Shown piece after piece: positions 1 to 6,549 of a stretch of DNA of 64,000 nucleotides (position 1 is the first letter of the stretch; each line of letters begins with the position of its first letter). The DNA comes from Halosimplex amylolyticum. GTDB taxonomy: Archaea > Halobacteriota > Halobacteria > Halobacteriales > Haloarculaceae. The notes beneath the pieces were generated by a model that was given only the letters and a program-made list of their open reading frames with translations, did not search any database and had not been told where the DNA came from. The translations under genes and the position numbers were made by a program. Location: NCBI RefSeq assembly GCF_051414035.1, contig NZ_JBLKNW010000002.1, forward strand, positions 868,001-932,000, in the 5' to 3' direction.

Positions 1-1
1 C

Positions 2-94
2 TTCGACACCGCGACGGGCGACGCCGTCTGCCACGACATCGTCCGCTCGGAAGCGATGGGCGGTGGCCACCCCGGCGCCCGGGAGGAGAGCTGA
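2..94 (+). CDS. C-terminal end of a protein cut by the window edge (possible DHHA1 domain)
   Basis: Thirty codons stay open from the window edge to a TGA at 92-94. The peptide contains EAMGGGHPGA near its end. A GGGHP-type motif is characteristic of the DHHA1 domain of DHH phosphoesterases (RecJ/NrnA-like), where it helps bind nucleic acid or nucleotide. That link rests on one short motif and is only a suggestion. The next gene starts two bases after this stop, so the two are probably co-transcribed. Confidence 0.4.
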   Translation, partial: FDTATGDAVCHDIVRSEAMGGGHPGAREES

Positions 95-95
95 C

Positions 96-308
96 GTGGT
101 CTCGACCGGCCTCCTGCTGTACTTCGGGATGGGGACCCTGCTGTTTTTCTTCTGGGTCTACGGCATCTACGCGTTCGTCCGCGACTGCCGACGGACCTAC
201 ATTCCCGGCCTCAAGGGCTGGCTCGCCCGCCGCCGCGAACAGAAAACGGAGCAGGAACGCGAACAGGAGCGCGAGGAGCGCGAGAAGCGCGAGAAGCAGT
301 TGTACTGA
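96..308 (+). CDS. small single-pass membrane protein with charged coiled tail
   Basis: A 70-residue protein. GTG at 96 is preferred over the GTG at 63 because the latter lies inside the upstream gene, whose stop is at 92-94. Residues 4-28 form one hydrophobic segment rich in Leu, Phe and Tyr. A short basic stretch follows, then a highly charged tail of repeated Glu-Arg-Glu-Gln type (about residues 48-68) that should form a helix or coiled coil. This predicts an anchored protein with a cytoplasmic charged helix. No family is recognised. The tight spacing to the upstream gene suggests an operon. Confidence 0.6.
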   Translation: MVSTGLLLYFGMGTLLFFFWVYGIYAFVRDCRRTYIPGLKGWLARRREQKTEQEREQEREEREKREKQLY

Positions 309-383
309 CGCGCTCGTTCGTGTGCCAGCGTTCTCTCCGGACCCGAACAGTCGGGCGAATAGGCCGGACGTTCTCTTCGAAAA

Positions 384-390
384 ACATATA
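384..390 (+). promoter_or_regulatory. TATA-like promoter element
   Basis: ACATATA within an A-rich stretch, 25-31 bp before the GTG at 415. This spacing fits an archaeal TATA box driving a leaderless transcript and supports 415 as the start of the next gene. Confidence 0.5.
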
Positions 391-414
391 TTCTGTCTGA
401 GGGTCGAACGGATC

Positions 415-657
415 GTGCTATCGAACGCCGTCCACTCGTTCAGGTACGCGTTCAGTCGTGACCTCCTCCCGCTCTACGGCGCCGTCGTCGTCGGCCAGTG
501 GATCATGGATATCTCGGATATCGCGACGGCGATACTACCCTTCCTACCGCGGTTCGTCGAGCGACTGCTCTCCTGGCCGATATTCCTCCTCGGGCTCGCA
601 CTCGTCGTCGGCGGCCTCGTCGGCATCCTCCACCGCGTCGTGACTGACGCCCGGTAG
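415..657 (+). CDS. small two-segment membrane protein
   Basis: An 80-residue protein of unknown function. GTG at 415 is chosen because a TATA-like box sits 25-31 bp upstream; a longer reading from 322 would start before that promoter. There is one moderately hydrophobic segment around residues 15-42 and a strong one at about 54-74 (LLSWPIFLLGLALVVGGLVG), ending in a short basic tail. That suggests a small integral membrane protein. Neighbours give no functional hint. Confidence 0.5.
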   Translation: MLSNAVHSFRYAFSRDLLPLYGAVVVGQWIMDISDIATAILPFLPRFVERLLSWPIFLLGLALVVGGLVGILHRVVTDAR

Positions 658-697
658 CGACAGCGGGACCGACGGAGCGATCGGCGCCGGCGGAACT

Positions 698-711
698 CTT
701 ATTATGAATTA
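698..711 (+). promoter_or_regulatory. AT-rich promoter of the HTH/PIN gene pair
   Basis: CTTATTATGAATTA lies 20-33 bp before the ATG at 731 in otherwise GC-rich DNA. Position and composition fit an archaeal TATA box. A second AT stretch (ATCGATAACT) follows and could hold an operator, since such modules often autoregulate; that part is inference. Confidence 0.55.
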
Positions 712-730
712 TCGATAACTCGTAATCGAC

Positions 731-1264
731 ATGGCGAAGTCCCCGATGCGGTCGGAACGGCCTCCGATCCAGCACCTCCAGACGGTGGTCGACATGCTGG
801 AGACACCAGCGCTTGCCCGCATCTACGCCCACGTACTCAGCGACGGTCCCGTGACAGTTGCGGACGTCGTCGAGGCACTCGACGCTCCGCAGGGCACCGC
901 GTACGATTACGTTCGGAAGCTCGAAACCGCCGGCTTCGTCGAGAAGACGAGTGATCGACGCCCGTACCAGTACGACGCCGAACCCGTTTCGCTTACGCTC
1001 TCCACCGACGGGACCACTCGAACGATAACCCCGGCACTGATCGCGGCCGTCGCTCGCCGCGAGGAGGACGGTGATATCGATACCTACGTCGACCGTCACG
1101 GGCTGGACGGGCTCGCTGCAGCGCTCGAATACGCCGCCGAGTTCGCCGACGGGGCGGTCAACAGCCGTATCGCGGCCCGCGAACTCGATATCTCGCCGCT
1201 CGAAGCCGAGATCGTCCTCCAGGCGCTCGAACCGGTCGTCGAAGCGTACGACGCAGCCGAATGA
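731..1264 (+). CDS. winged-helix regulator, putative antitoxin partner of a PIN protein
   Basis: A 177-residue protein. Residues about 20-80 look like a winged helix-turn-helix: helices around LARIYAHVL and VADVVEALD, a recognition helix near AYDYVRKLETAGF, then a wing. The C-terminal half is helical and acidic, with a second HTH-like stretch (SRIAARELDISPLEAEIVLQ). The gene overlaps the next by four bases (ATGA at 1261-1264), so the two are translationally coupled. An HTH protein coupled to a PIN-domain protein resembles haloarchaeal antitoxin-toxin pairs. The DNA-binding role is strongly suggested by the fold; the antitoxin role is inferred from the neighbour. Confidence 0.7.
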   Translation: MAKSPMRSERPPIQHLQTVVDMLETPALARIYAHVLSDGPVTVADVVEALDAPQGTAYDYVRKLETAGFVEKTSDRRPYQYDAEPVSLTLSTDGTTRTITPALIAAVARREEDGDIDTYVDRHGLDGLAAALEYAAEFADGAVNSRIAARELDISPLEAEIVLQALEPVVEAYDAAE

Positions 1265-1806
1265 CGACCGCGTACGTCGTCGATACGGGCGTGTTCGTCC
1301 GGTGTGGCGGCCCGGACAACGAGAAGTTCCAGCGGCTCCGTCGCGCAGTCCGCAGTGCCGGTGTCGTACTTACCGTTCCCCGGCGCGTGTACGGGGAACT
1401 CGGTGGTGACCCGGTCGCCGACGAATATCCCTCGGGAGACCTCCCGTATTCGACCGGATTCGAGGAGGGATGGGTCGTCGTCGCCGACGAACTCGATTAT
1501 GCGAACTCGCTCGTCTCCACCGTGATGGACGAGGGCCGTCGAGTCATCGCGAACGAGACTGGCCGCGACGAAGACGCCATCGAGAAGGCTGACACGGCGC
1601 TCGTCGGGCTCGCGGCGCAGTTGCTCGACGACGGCGATGCGGCGTCGGTCGTGCTTCTGACGACGGACAAACCGGCTGGGCGAGCCGCCGAGATGCTGTT
1701 GCCGGAACGCGGATTCGACGGTCGGATCGAATATCGATACGCTAGCGAAGCGTATCTGGAGACAGTCACTGCCGGGGAGTTTCGAGGCGGAGCGACCGAT
1801 CCGTGA
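1261..1806 (+). CDS. PIN-domain-like protein, putative VapC-type RNase
   Basis: A 181-residue protein. The N-terminal strand VVDTGVFV supplies the first acidic residue expected in a PIN active site. Glu in VYGELGG, Asp in KADTALVGLAAQ and Asp in LLTTDKPAG fit the other metal-binding positions. PIN proteins are Mg-dependent RNases, and many are toxins cutting tRNA or rRNA. At 181 residues it is somewhat longer than a typical VapC (about 130). The start overlaps the stop of the HTH gene by four bases. The fold assignment is from motif order; toxicity and target are not shown by the sequence. Confidence 0.65.
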   Translation: MTTAYVVDTGVFVRCGGPDNEKFQRLRRAVRSAGVVLTVPRRVYGELGGDPVADEYPSGDLPYSTGFEEGWVVVADELDYANSLVSTVMDEGRRVIANETGRDEDAIEKADTALVGLAAQLLDDGDAASVVLLTTDKPAGRAAEMLLPERGFDGRIEYRYASEAYLETVTAGEFRGGATDP

Positions 1807-1846
1807 CGGCGAAGACTTTTCTACGCGGTTTTCGAACACCGCACGA

Positions 1847-2002
1847 ATGAACGTCCGGACGGATTCGTACCCGCGCTGGCTGCTCGCCTTCTTCGTCCCG
1901 GCCGTCGTCGTCGGCGTGGCGAACGACTCCATCGTCGCGGCGTCGCTGACCGCGGTCGTCCTGGCCGGGCTCGCGTCCCTCTATTTCAACTACCCGTTCT
2001 GA
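1847..2002 (+). CDS. 51-residue membrane protein
   Basis: A small reading frame of 51 residues. A short basic start (NVRTDSYPRW) is followed by two hydrophobic segments, roughly residues 12-23 and 29-47, and the end FNYPF. It is probably a small integral membrane protein of two closely spaced helices. It follows the PIN gene by 40 bp and ends about 60 bp before the convergent rhomboid gene. Codon use is GC-rich at third positions like its neighbours, which favours a real gene. Function is unknown. Confidence 0.6.
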   Translation: MNVRTDSYPRWLLAFFVPAVVVGVANDSIVAASLTAVVLAGLASLYFNYPF

Positions 2003-2065
2003 CCGACGAAATCTGGAGCGCCGGGCGTCGCCGAGCGTCCAGCTAACTGGCGCCTCGACGAGCCG

Positions 2066-2659
2066 CTATATCCGCTTCGACGGCCGTAGCAGATGCGCTC
2101 GCCCGGCGAGCAGGCCGAGCAACAGGCCGGTGAAGTGCGCGACGAGCGCGACGCCCCGCCCCGCGGTCACCACGGTGACCGCGCCGGCGACGACGACGAA
2201 GACCACCAGCTGGGCGCGCGGGCTGAGCGGCGTGCGGTCGAGGACCGTATCGCTCATGCGGTTGCCGGCGAGGAGGTACCCGACCAGCCCGGCGATGCCG
2301 CCGCTGGCGCCGAGGACGGCCACGGAGGGGCCGACCAGGTCGCTGACCCACACCTCGGTCAGGCCCGCCAGCGCGCCGGTGGCGAGGAAGAAGGCGTGAA
2401 AGCGCAGCCGGGAGGTCTGGCGTTCGAGGTAGAGGCCGACGAGCAACAGGACGACGACGTTGCCGACGAGGTGGCTGACACTGACGTGGGCGTAGACGCT
2501 GGTGACGACCGTCCAGGGCTGGTGGCCGACCGGCGCCGAGAGGGCGAACGCGAGGGGGACCTGGAGGATGGCGACCGCTCGCTGGACGAGGAAGACGACG
2601 ACGATCACACCCACCAGCGTCAGCGTCGGACTTCGCGACACGTCCGGGGGTTCGGCCAC
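2066..2659 (-). CDS. rhomboid family intramembrane serine protease
   Basis: A 197-residue protein with about six hydrophobic segments. Rhomboids cleave transmembrane substrates inside the bilayer with a Ser-His dyad. The catalytic serine motif GASGG is visible with Ser119, and the partner His175 lies in a late segment (VAHFTGLLLG). The upstream HLVGN at 63-67 matches the conserved His/Asn region that forms the oxyanion site in rhomboids. The size fits the minimal six-segment class. The start is GTG. It runs convergently to the genes before it and divergently from the DUF123 gene, with about 70 bp between the two starts. Confidence 0.88.
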   Translation of the reverse strand: MAEPPDVSRSPTLTLVGVIVVVFLVQRAVAILQVPLAFALSAPVGHQPWTVVTSVYAHVSVSHLVGNVVVLLLVGLYLERQTSRLRFHAFFLATGALAGLTEVWVSDLVGPSVAVLGASGGIAGLVGYLLAGNRMSDTVLDRTPLSPRAQLVVFVVVAGAVTVVTAGRGVALVAHFTGLLLGLLAGRAHLLRPSKRI

Positions 2660-2730
2660 CGACTACAAGAAAGGTCGGGGGCGAACGGAGGCGGAATGCA
2701 CTTGCCGACGGTCGCCGAACCGCGCAGTCC

Positions 2731-3273
2731 ATGACGGACTCGACTGCGGAGGGAACGTACACGCTCGTCCTCGAACTGGCCGAGTCGGCGACCGTCGAGG
2801 TGGGCGCGCTCGGCGCGCGCGAGTTCGCGGCGGGAGGGTACGCCTACACTGGGAGCGCGTTCGGCCCGGGCGGGTTCGCGCGGGTCGAACGCCACCGGGA
2901 GCTCTGTGCCGGCGAGCGCGACGCCCGCCACTGGCACGTCGACTACCTGCTGGGCCACCCCGACGCGACCGTCGAGGCTGTCGTCCGCACGCCGGACGAG
3001 GACGTCGAGTGCGGGGTCAGTCGGGCGCTCGTCGGTGCTGACGACGGCGTGGGTCGCGAGGACGGTGACAGTGCGGGTCGCGGGGACGGTACCAGCGCGG
3101 GCCGCGAGGACGGTGACGGCACGGACTGCGGGGACGCCGACGGCGCAGGCGAGCGCGAACGGGTCCCGGAGTTCGGCGCATCGGACTGCGACTGCGAGTC
3201 GCACCTGGTCTACGAGGCCGACGGCGAGTCGCTCCGGCATGCGGTCGAGCGAGTACACCGCACGTATCGTTGA
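2731..3273 (+). CDS. DUF123 (GIY-YIG-like) domain protein with Gly/Asp insert
   Basis: A 180-residue protein. Residues 8-95 match the DUF123 pattern: YTLVLEL, the GGYAYTGSAFGPGG loop, ARVERHRE and HWHVDYLLGHPDA. The C-terminal piece SDCDCESHLVY belongs to the same domain. DUF123 is related to GIY-YIG nucleases and is sometimes fused to endonuclease III, hinting at a DNA-repair role. The two halves are separated by a low-complexity insert (about 108-143) of repeated Gly-Arg-Glu-Asp-Gly-Asp units built from near-repeats of 18-24 bases. The insert looks like a repeat expansion in a surface loop. Confidence 0.75.
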   Translation: MTDSTAEGTYTLVLELAESATVEVGALGAREFAAGGYAYTGSAFGPGGFARVERHRELCAGERDARHWHVDYLLGHPDATVEAVVRTPDEDVECGVSRALVGADDGVGREDGDSAGRGDGTSAGREDGDGTDCGDADGAGERERVPEFGASDCDCESHLVYEADGESLRHAVERVHRTYR

Positions 3274-3352
3274 TCTATGTGTAGCAAGGTCGGAATAAAC
3301 TCACAGGCTTAAGGTCACCCTCACGAAAGAAGGTGTAGACTGGCCACGAGAC

Positions 3353-5881
3353 ATGAGCGGCACACCGACGGCGATACGAGTCCTCCACGTCGACGACGAC
3401 CGGGACCTGGGCGGCCTCGTCGCGGCGGCACTCGAACGCGAGGACGACCGCTTCGACGTGCTGACCGCGACGAGTCCCGCCGAGGCGCTCGACCTGCTGG
3501 CCGACGAGCGCATCGACTGCGTCGTCTCCGACTACGACATGCCCGGGACGACCGGGATCGAGTTCCTCGAGACCGTCCGCGAGCGCGACCCCGACCTCCC
3601 CTTCATCCTCTACACCGGAAAAGGGAGCGAGGAGGTGGCGAGCGGCGCCATCTCGGCGGGCGTGACGGACTACCTCCAGAAGGGGGCGGGCAGCGACCAC
3701 TACGCCCTGCTGGCGAACCGGATCGACAACGCCGTCTCGGCCGCGCGGTCGCGGAGCGCGCTGGAAGAGCGCAACCGGCGTCTCGAGACGCTGATCAGCA
3801 ACCTCCCGGGCGTCGTCTACCGGTGCCGGAACGAGGCGGAGTGGCCGATGGAGTTCGTCGCGGGGGAGTGTACGAAACTCACCGGCTACAGCGCGGCCGA
3901 ACTCGAGCGCGGTGCGGTGGTCTGGGGCGAGGAGGTGCTCCACCCCGAGGACCGCGACCGGCTGTGGGAGACGGTGCAGTCGGCGCTCGACGCGGGCGAC
4001 CCCTTCGAGGTGACCTACCGGATCCTGACCGCCGACGGGGAGGTCCGCTGGATGTGGGAGCGCGGACGCGCAATCGGCGACGACGCCGACCGGATCGAGG
4101 GGTTCATCACGGACGTGACCGAGCGCCACGAGCGCGAGCGACGGCTCGAAGCGACTTCGGCCCGCCTCGAAGCCCTCGTCGAGAACTCTCCCGACATGAT
4201 CGACGTGCTCGACCCCGGGGGGACCATCGTCGACGCGAACCAGCGGCTCTGTGACGCGCTCGGGTACGACGAACAGGCCCTCCGCGGAACGCCGATCTGG
4301 GAGATCGACGAGCGGGTCGACCCCGACCACGTCTCGGCGTACCTCGACGGACTCGCCGTCGGCGAGGCGCGGAAGTTCGACGGCCGGTACCGCCGGAGCG
4401 ACGGGTCGACGTTCCCCGTGGAGGTGCACCTCGTTCGCATCGACCTGCGCGGCGAAGACCGGTATCTCGCTATCTCCCGGGACATCACCGAGCGCAAACG
4501 CCGGGAGGACGCCCTGAGCGCGCTCACGGAGGCGACCCGGCGGTTCATGGACGCTCCCGACCGCCAGACCGTCGCCGACCACGCCGTCGAGACGGCGGCG
4601 GCGGTGCTCGACGAGGCCATCAGCGGCGTCTGGTTCGTCGACGACGGCGGAGGCGCGCTCCGCCCGGTCGCCGCGACCGACGCGGCCAGGGCGCTGATCG
4701 GAGAGCTCCCGACGTACACCGGCGGCGAGAGCCTGACGTGGGAGGCCTACCGGAGCGGCGAGGTCACCGTCTGCGAGGACCTCCGGACCGAACCGGACCG
4801 CTACAACCCGGAGACGCCCCTCGAGAGCGAGATCATCCTGCCGCTGGGGGAGTACGGCGTCCTGGCGGTCGGAGCGACCGAACCGTCGTGCTTCGACGAG
4901 GTCGACGTCTGGCTCGCCCGGATCCTCGCCAACACCGTCAGCGCCGCGCTCGACCGCGCCGCGCGCGAACAGGAGTCCCGTGAGCACCGCCGGGAGCTCG
5001 AACGCCAGAACGAGCGCCTCGACGAGTTCGCGGGCATCGTCAGTCACGACCTGCGCAACCCGCTCCAGGTCGCGACCGCCCGCGCCGAGTTCCTCGCCGA
5101 GGAGGTCGACAGCGAGCACCTGACCGCCGTCCAGCGCGCTCACGACCGCATGGAGGCGCTCATCGACGACCTCCTCACCCTCGGCCGCGAGGGGGGAACC
5201 GTCCTCGACGTCGAACCCGTCGATCTCGGCTCACTCGCCCGGACGTGCTGGGAGACCGCCGGCAGACCCGACGCGTCGCTCGTCGTCGCGACCGACGACG
5301 GCGTCCGCGCCGACCGGCGGCGACTCCAGCAGCTCCTCGAAAACCTGATCGGAAACGCCGTGGAACACGGTTCCACGAGCCCTGGCTCGCACGCTCGCCA
5401 GGACGCCGACGGAACGAGTTCCGTCGAGCCCTCCGTCGCTGACGCTCCGGAGGACGCCACCGAGCACGGCTCGACGAGCCCTCGTTCACAGGCTCACGAG
5501 GACGCCGACGGAACGAGTTCCGTCGAGCCCTCCGTCGCCGATGAGCAGAGCTCATCGAGCCCCGCTTCGCACGCTCAGCGGGACGCTGACGCTCCGGAGG
5601 ACGCCGTGGAACACGACGCGACGAACCCGACGGTGACCGTCAGAGTCGGGACGCTCGAAGATCGGTCGGGCTTTTTCGTCGCGGACGACGGACCAGGGAT
5701 CCCGGCCGAAAAGCGGCAAAAGGCCTTCGAAAGCGGCTACTCCACGGCGGCCGACGGCGCCGGCTTCGGGCTCTCGATCGTCGAGCAGATCGCGCATACC
5801 CACGGCTGGTCGATCGCTGTCACCGAAAGCGAGACCGGAGGCGCCCGCTTCGAGATCACCGACGTCGACGTCACCGACTGA
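3353..5881 (+). CDS. hybrid histidine kinase: receiver-PAS-PAS-GAF-HisKA-HATPase
   Basis: An 842-residue soluble sensor kinase. The order is: receiver domain (1-125) with acidic DDD at 14-16, phospho-acceptor Asp60 (SDYDMPG) and Lys in LQKGAG; two PAS domains (about 140-255 and 275-385); GAF-like (about 395-540); HisKA with His565 in SHDLRNP; HATPase with the N-box ending NAVEH and the G-box DDGPGIP, then GFGLSI. There are no membrane segments, so it senses a cytoplasmic signal. The catalytic domain is interrupted directly after the N-box by 82 codons that re-copy the N-box (see the repeat at 5357-5602). A TATA-like GCTTAAGG lies about 40 bp upstream. No dedicated output partner is adjacent; the HalOD1 gene downstream is convergent. 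Confidence 0.9.
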   Translation: MSGTPTAIRVLHVDDDRDLGGLVAAALEREDDRFDVLTATSPAEALDLLADERIDCVVSDYDMPGTTGIEFLETVRERDPDLPFILYTGKGSEEVASGAISAGVTDYLQKGAGSDHYALLANRIDNAVSAARSRSALEERNRRLETLISNLPGVVYRCRNEAEWPMEFVAGECTKLTGYSAAELERGAVVWGEEVLHPEDRDRLWETVQSALDAGDPFEVTYRILTADGEVRWMWERGRAIGDDADRIEGFITDVTERHERERRLEATSARLEALVENSPDMIDVLDPGGTIVDANQRLCDALGYDEQALRGTPIWEIDERVDPDHVSAYLDGLAVGEARKFDGRYRRSDGSTFPVEVHLVRIDLRGEDRYLAISRDITERKRREDALSALTEATRRFMDAPDRQTVADHAVETAAAVLDEAISGVWFVDDGGGALRPVAATDAARALIGELPTYTGGESLTWEAYRSGEVTVCEDLRTEPDRYNPETPLESEIILPLGEYGVLAVGATEPSCFDEVDVWLARILANTVSAALDRAAREQESREHRRELERQNERLDEFAGIVSHDLRNPLQVATARAEFLAEEVDSEHLTAVQRAHDRMEALIDDLLTLGREGGTVLDVEPVDLGSLARTCWETAGRPDASLVVATDDGVRADRRRLQQLLENLIGNAVEHGSTSPGSHARQDADGTSSVEPSVADAPEDATEHGSTSPRSQAHEDADGTSSVEPSVADEQSSSSPASHAQRDADAPEDAVEHDATNPTVTVRVGTLEDRSGFFVADDGPGIPAEKRQKAFESGYSTAADGAGFGLSIVEQIAHTHGWSIAVTESETGGARFEITDVDVTD
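5357..5602 (+). repeat. in-frame 99-bp tandem repeat inside the kinase ATPase domain
   Basis: Two adjacent 99-bp copies (5357-5455 and 5456-5554) are followed by a 48-bp partial copy, after which the reading returns to GCCGTGGAACAC at 5603, identical to 5357-5368. Each unit encodes about 33 residues beginning with an N-box-like A-V/T-E-H and containing GTSSVEPSVAD. The period is a multiple of three, so the frame is kept. Confidence 0.9.
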
Positions 5882-5956
5882 CCGCCGTCTCCCCCACACG
5901 ACTCGCGGTGGCCTCGACTCCGGAGCCGAGTCGCTCCCCCGGAGGCGCCAGCGCAG

Positions 5957-6241
5957 TTACTTCCCGGCCGCCGTTCGGTTCGCCGACTCGTCACCGGGTT
6001 TTCCGGCCGATGCCGTCTGCGTGACGGTGACGTCTCCCGTCTCGTCGACGACGACTTCGTAGCCGTAGTACGTAAACGTGACTTCGAGTGTTCCCCCATC
6101 CCGCCGATCGGCCGACTCGATCATCGTCTCCAGCGCACCCACGTCTATCACGTCGTAGAGCGGTTCGTCCAAATGTAACGGATCGACGCCCTCTCGCGCC
6201 GCTATCTGCCTAGTTACCTTTGTACTCAGCATTTCACCCAT
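5957..6241 (-). CDS. HalOD1 output domain protein
   Basis: A 94-residue protein. Almost the whole length fits the HalOD1 domain: an N-terminal helix (TRQIAAREGVDP), LYDVIDVGALETMIES, then strands GTLEVTFTYYGYEVVV and GDVTV. HalOD1 is a small domain found alone or as a presumed output module in haloarchaeal signalling proteins; its biochemical action is unknown. ATG at 6241 is preferred over an ATG three codons later because an AT-rich CAATTAAGC (about 6268-6276) sits 27-35 bp upstream. It is convergent to the histidine kinase; a functional link is possible but unproven. Confidence 0.8.
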   Translation of the reverse strand: MGEMLSTKVTRQIAAREGVDPLHLDEPLYDVIDVGALETMIESADRRDGGTLEVTFTYYGYEVVVDETGDVTVTQTASAGKPGDESANRTAAGK

Positions 6242-6368
6242 CACCGTGCGTCGCCTCGAAACGGATCGGCTTAATTGTGGCGATGCACTTGCAAGATTTA
6301 AGGGCGATGGGCGCTGATCCACCCAATTTCTGGAATTTCATATTTCTGTGACCAGTGAATAAAAAAGA

Positions 6369-6378
6369 TTTTTAATAT
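6369..6378 (+). promoter_or_regulatory. strong TATA-like box with no gene at the usual distance
   Basis: TTTTTAATAT lies in the most AT-rich stretch of this part of the window (6350-6385). Transcription from it would begin near 6400, giving a leader of about 150 bases before the ATG at 6550. That leader is GC-rich and contains CCGCGG-type inverted repeats around 6417-6445. It could be the peptidase promoter with an unusually long leader, or the promoter of a small RNA. Confidence 0.4.
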
Positions 6379-6549
6379 TACATGTATCCGAGTCCCAACG
6401 ATTCCTGTGGCGGGGCCGCGGAACCGGACCGCGGGACCGTCACCGGGTCGGACGGCGTTCCCCGGATCGGTCACTGCGGTGCCTCTCGGATCGCATACTG
6501 AAGCGTTCTTCTGCGAGCGTTGAAGGGGAACGCGGTCGAGTCGTCGGAC

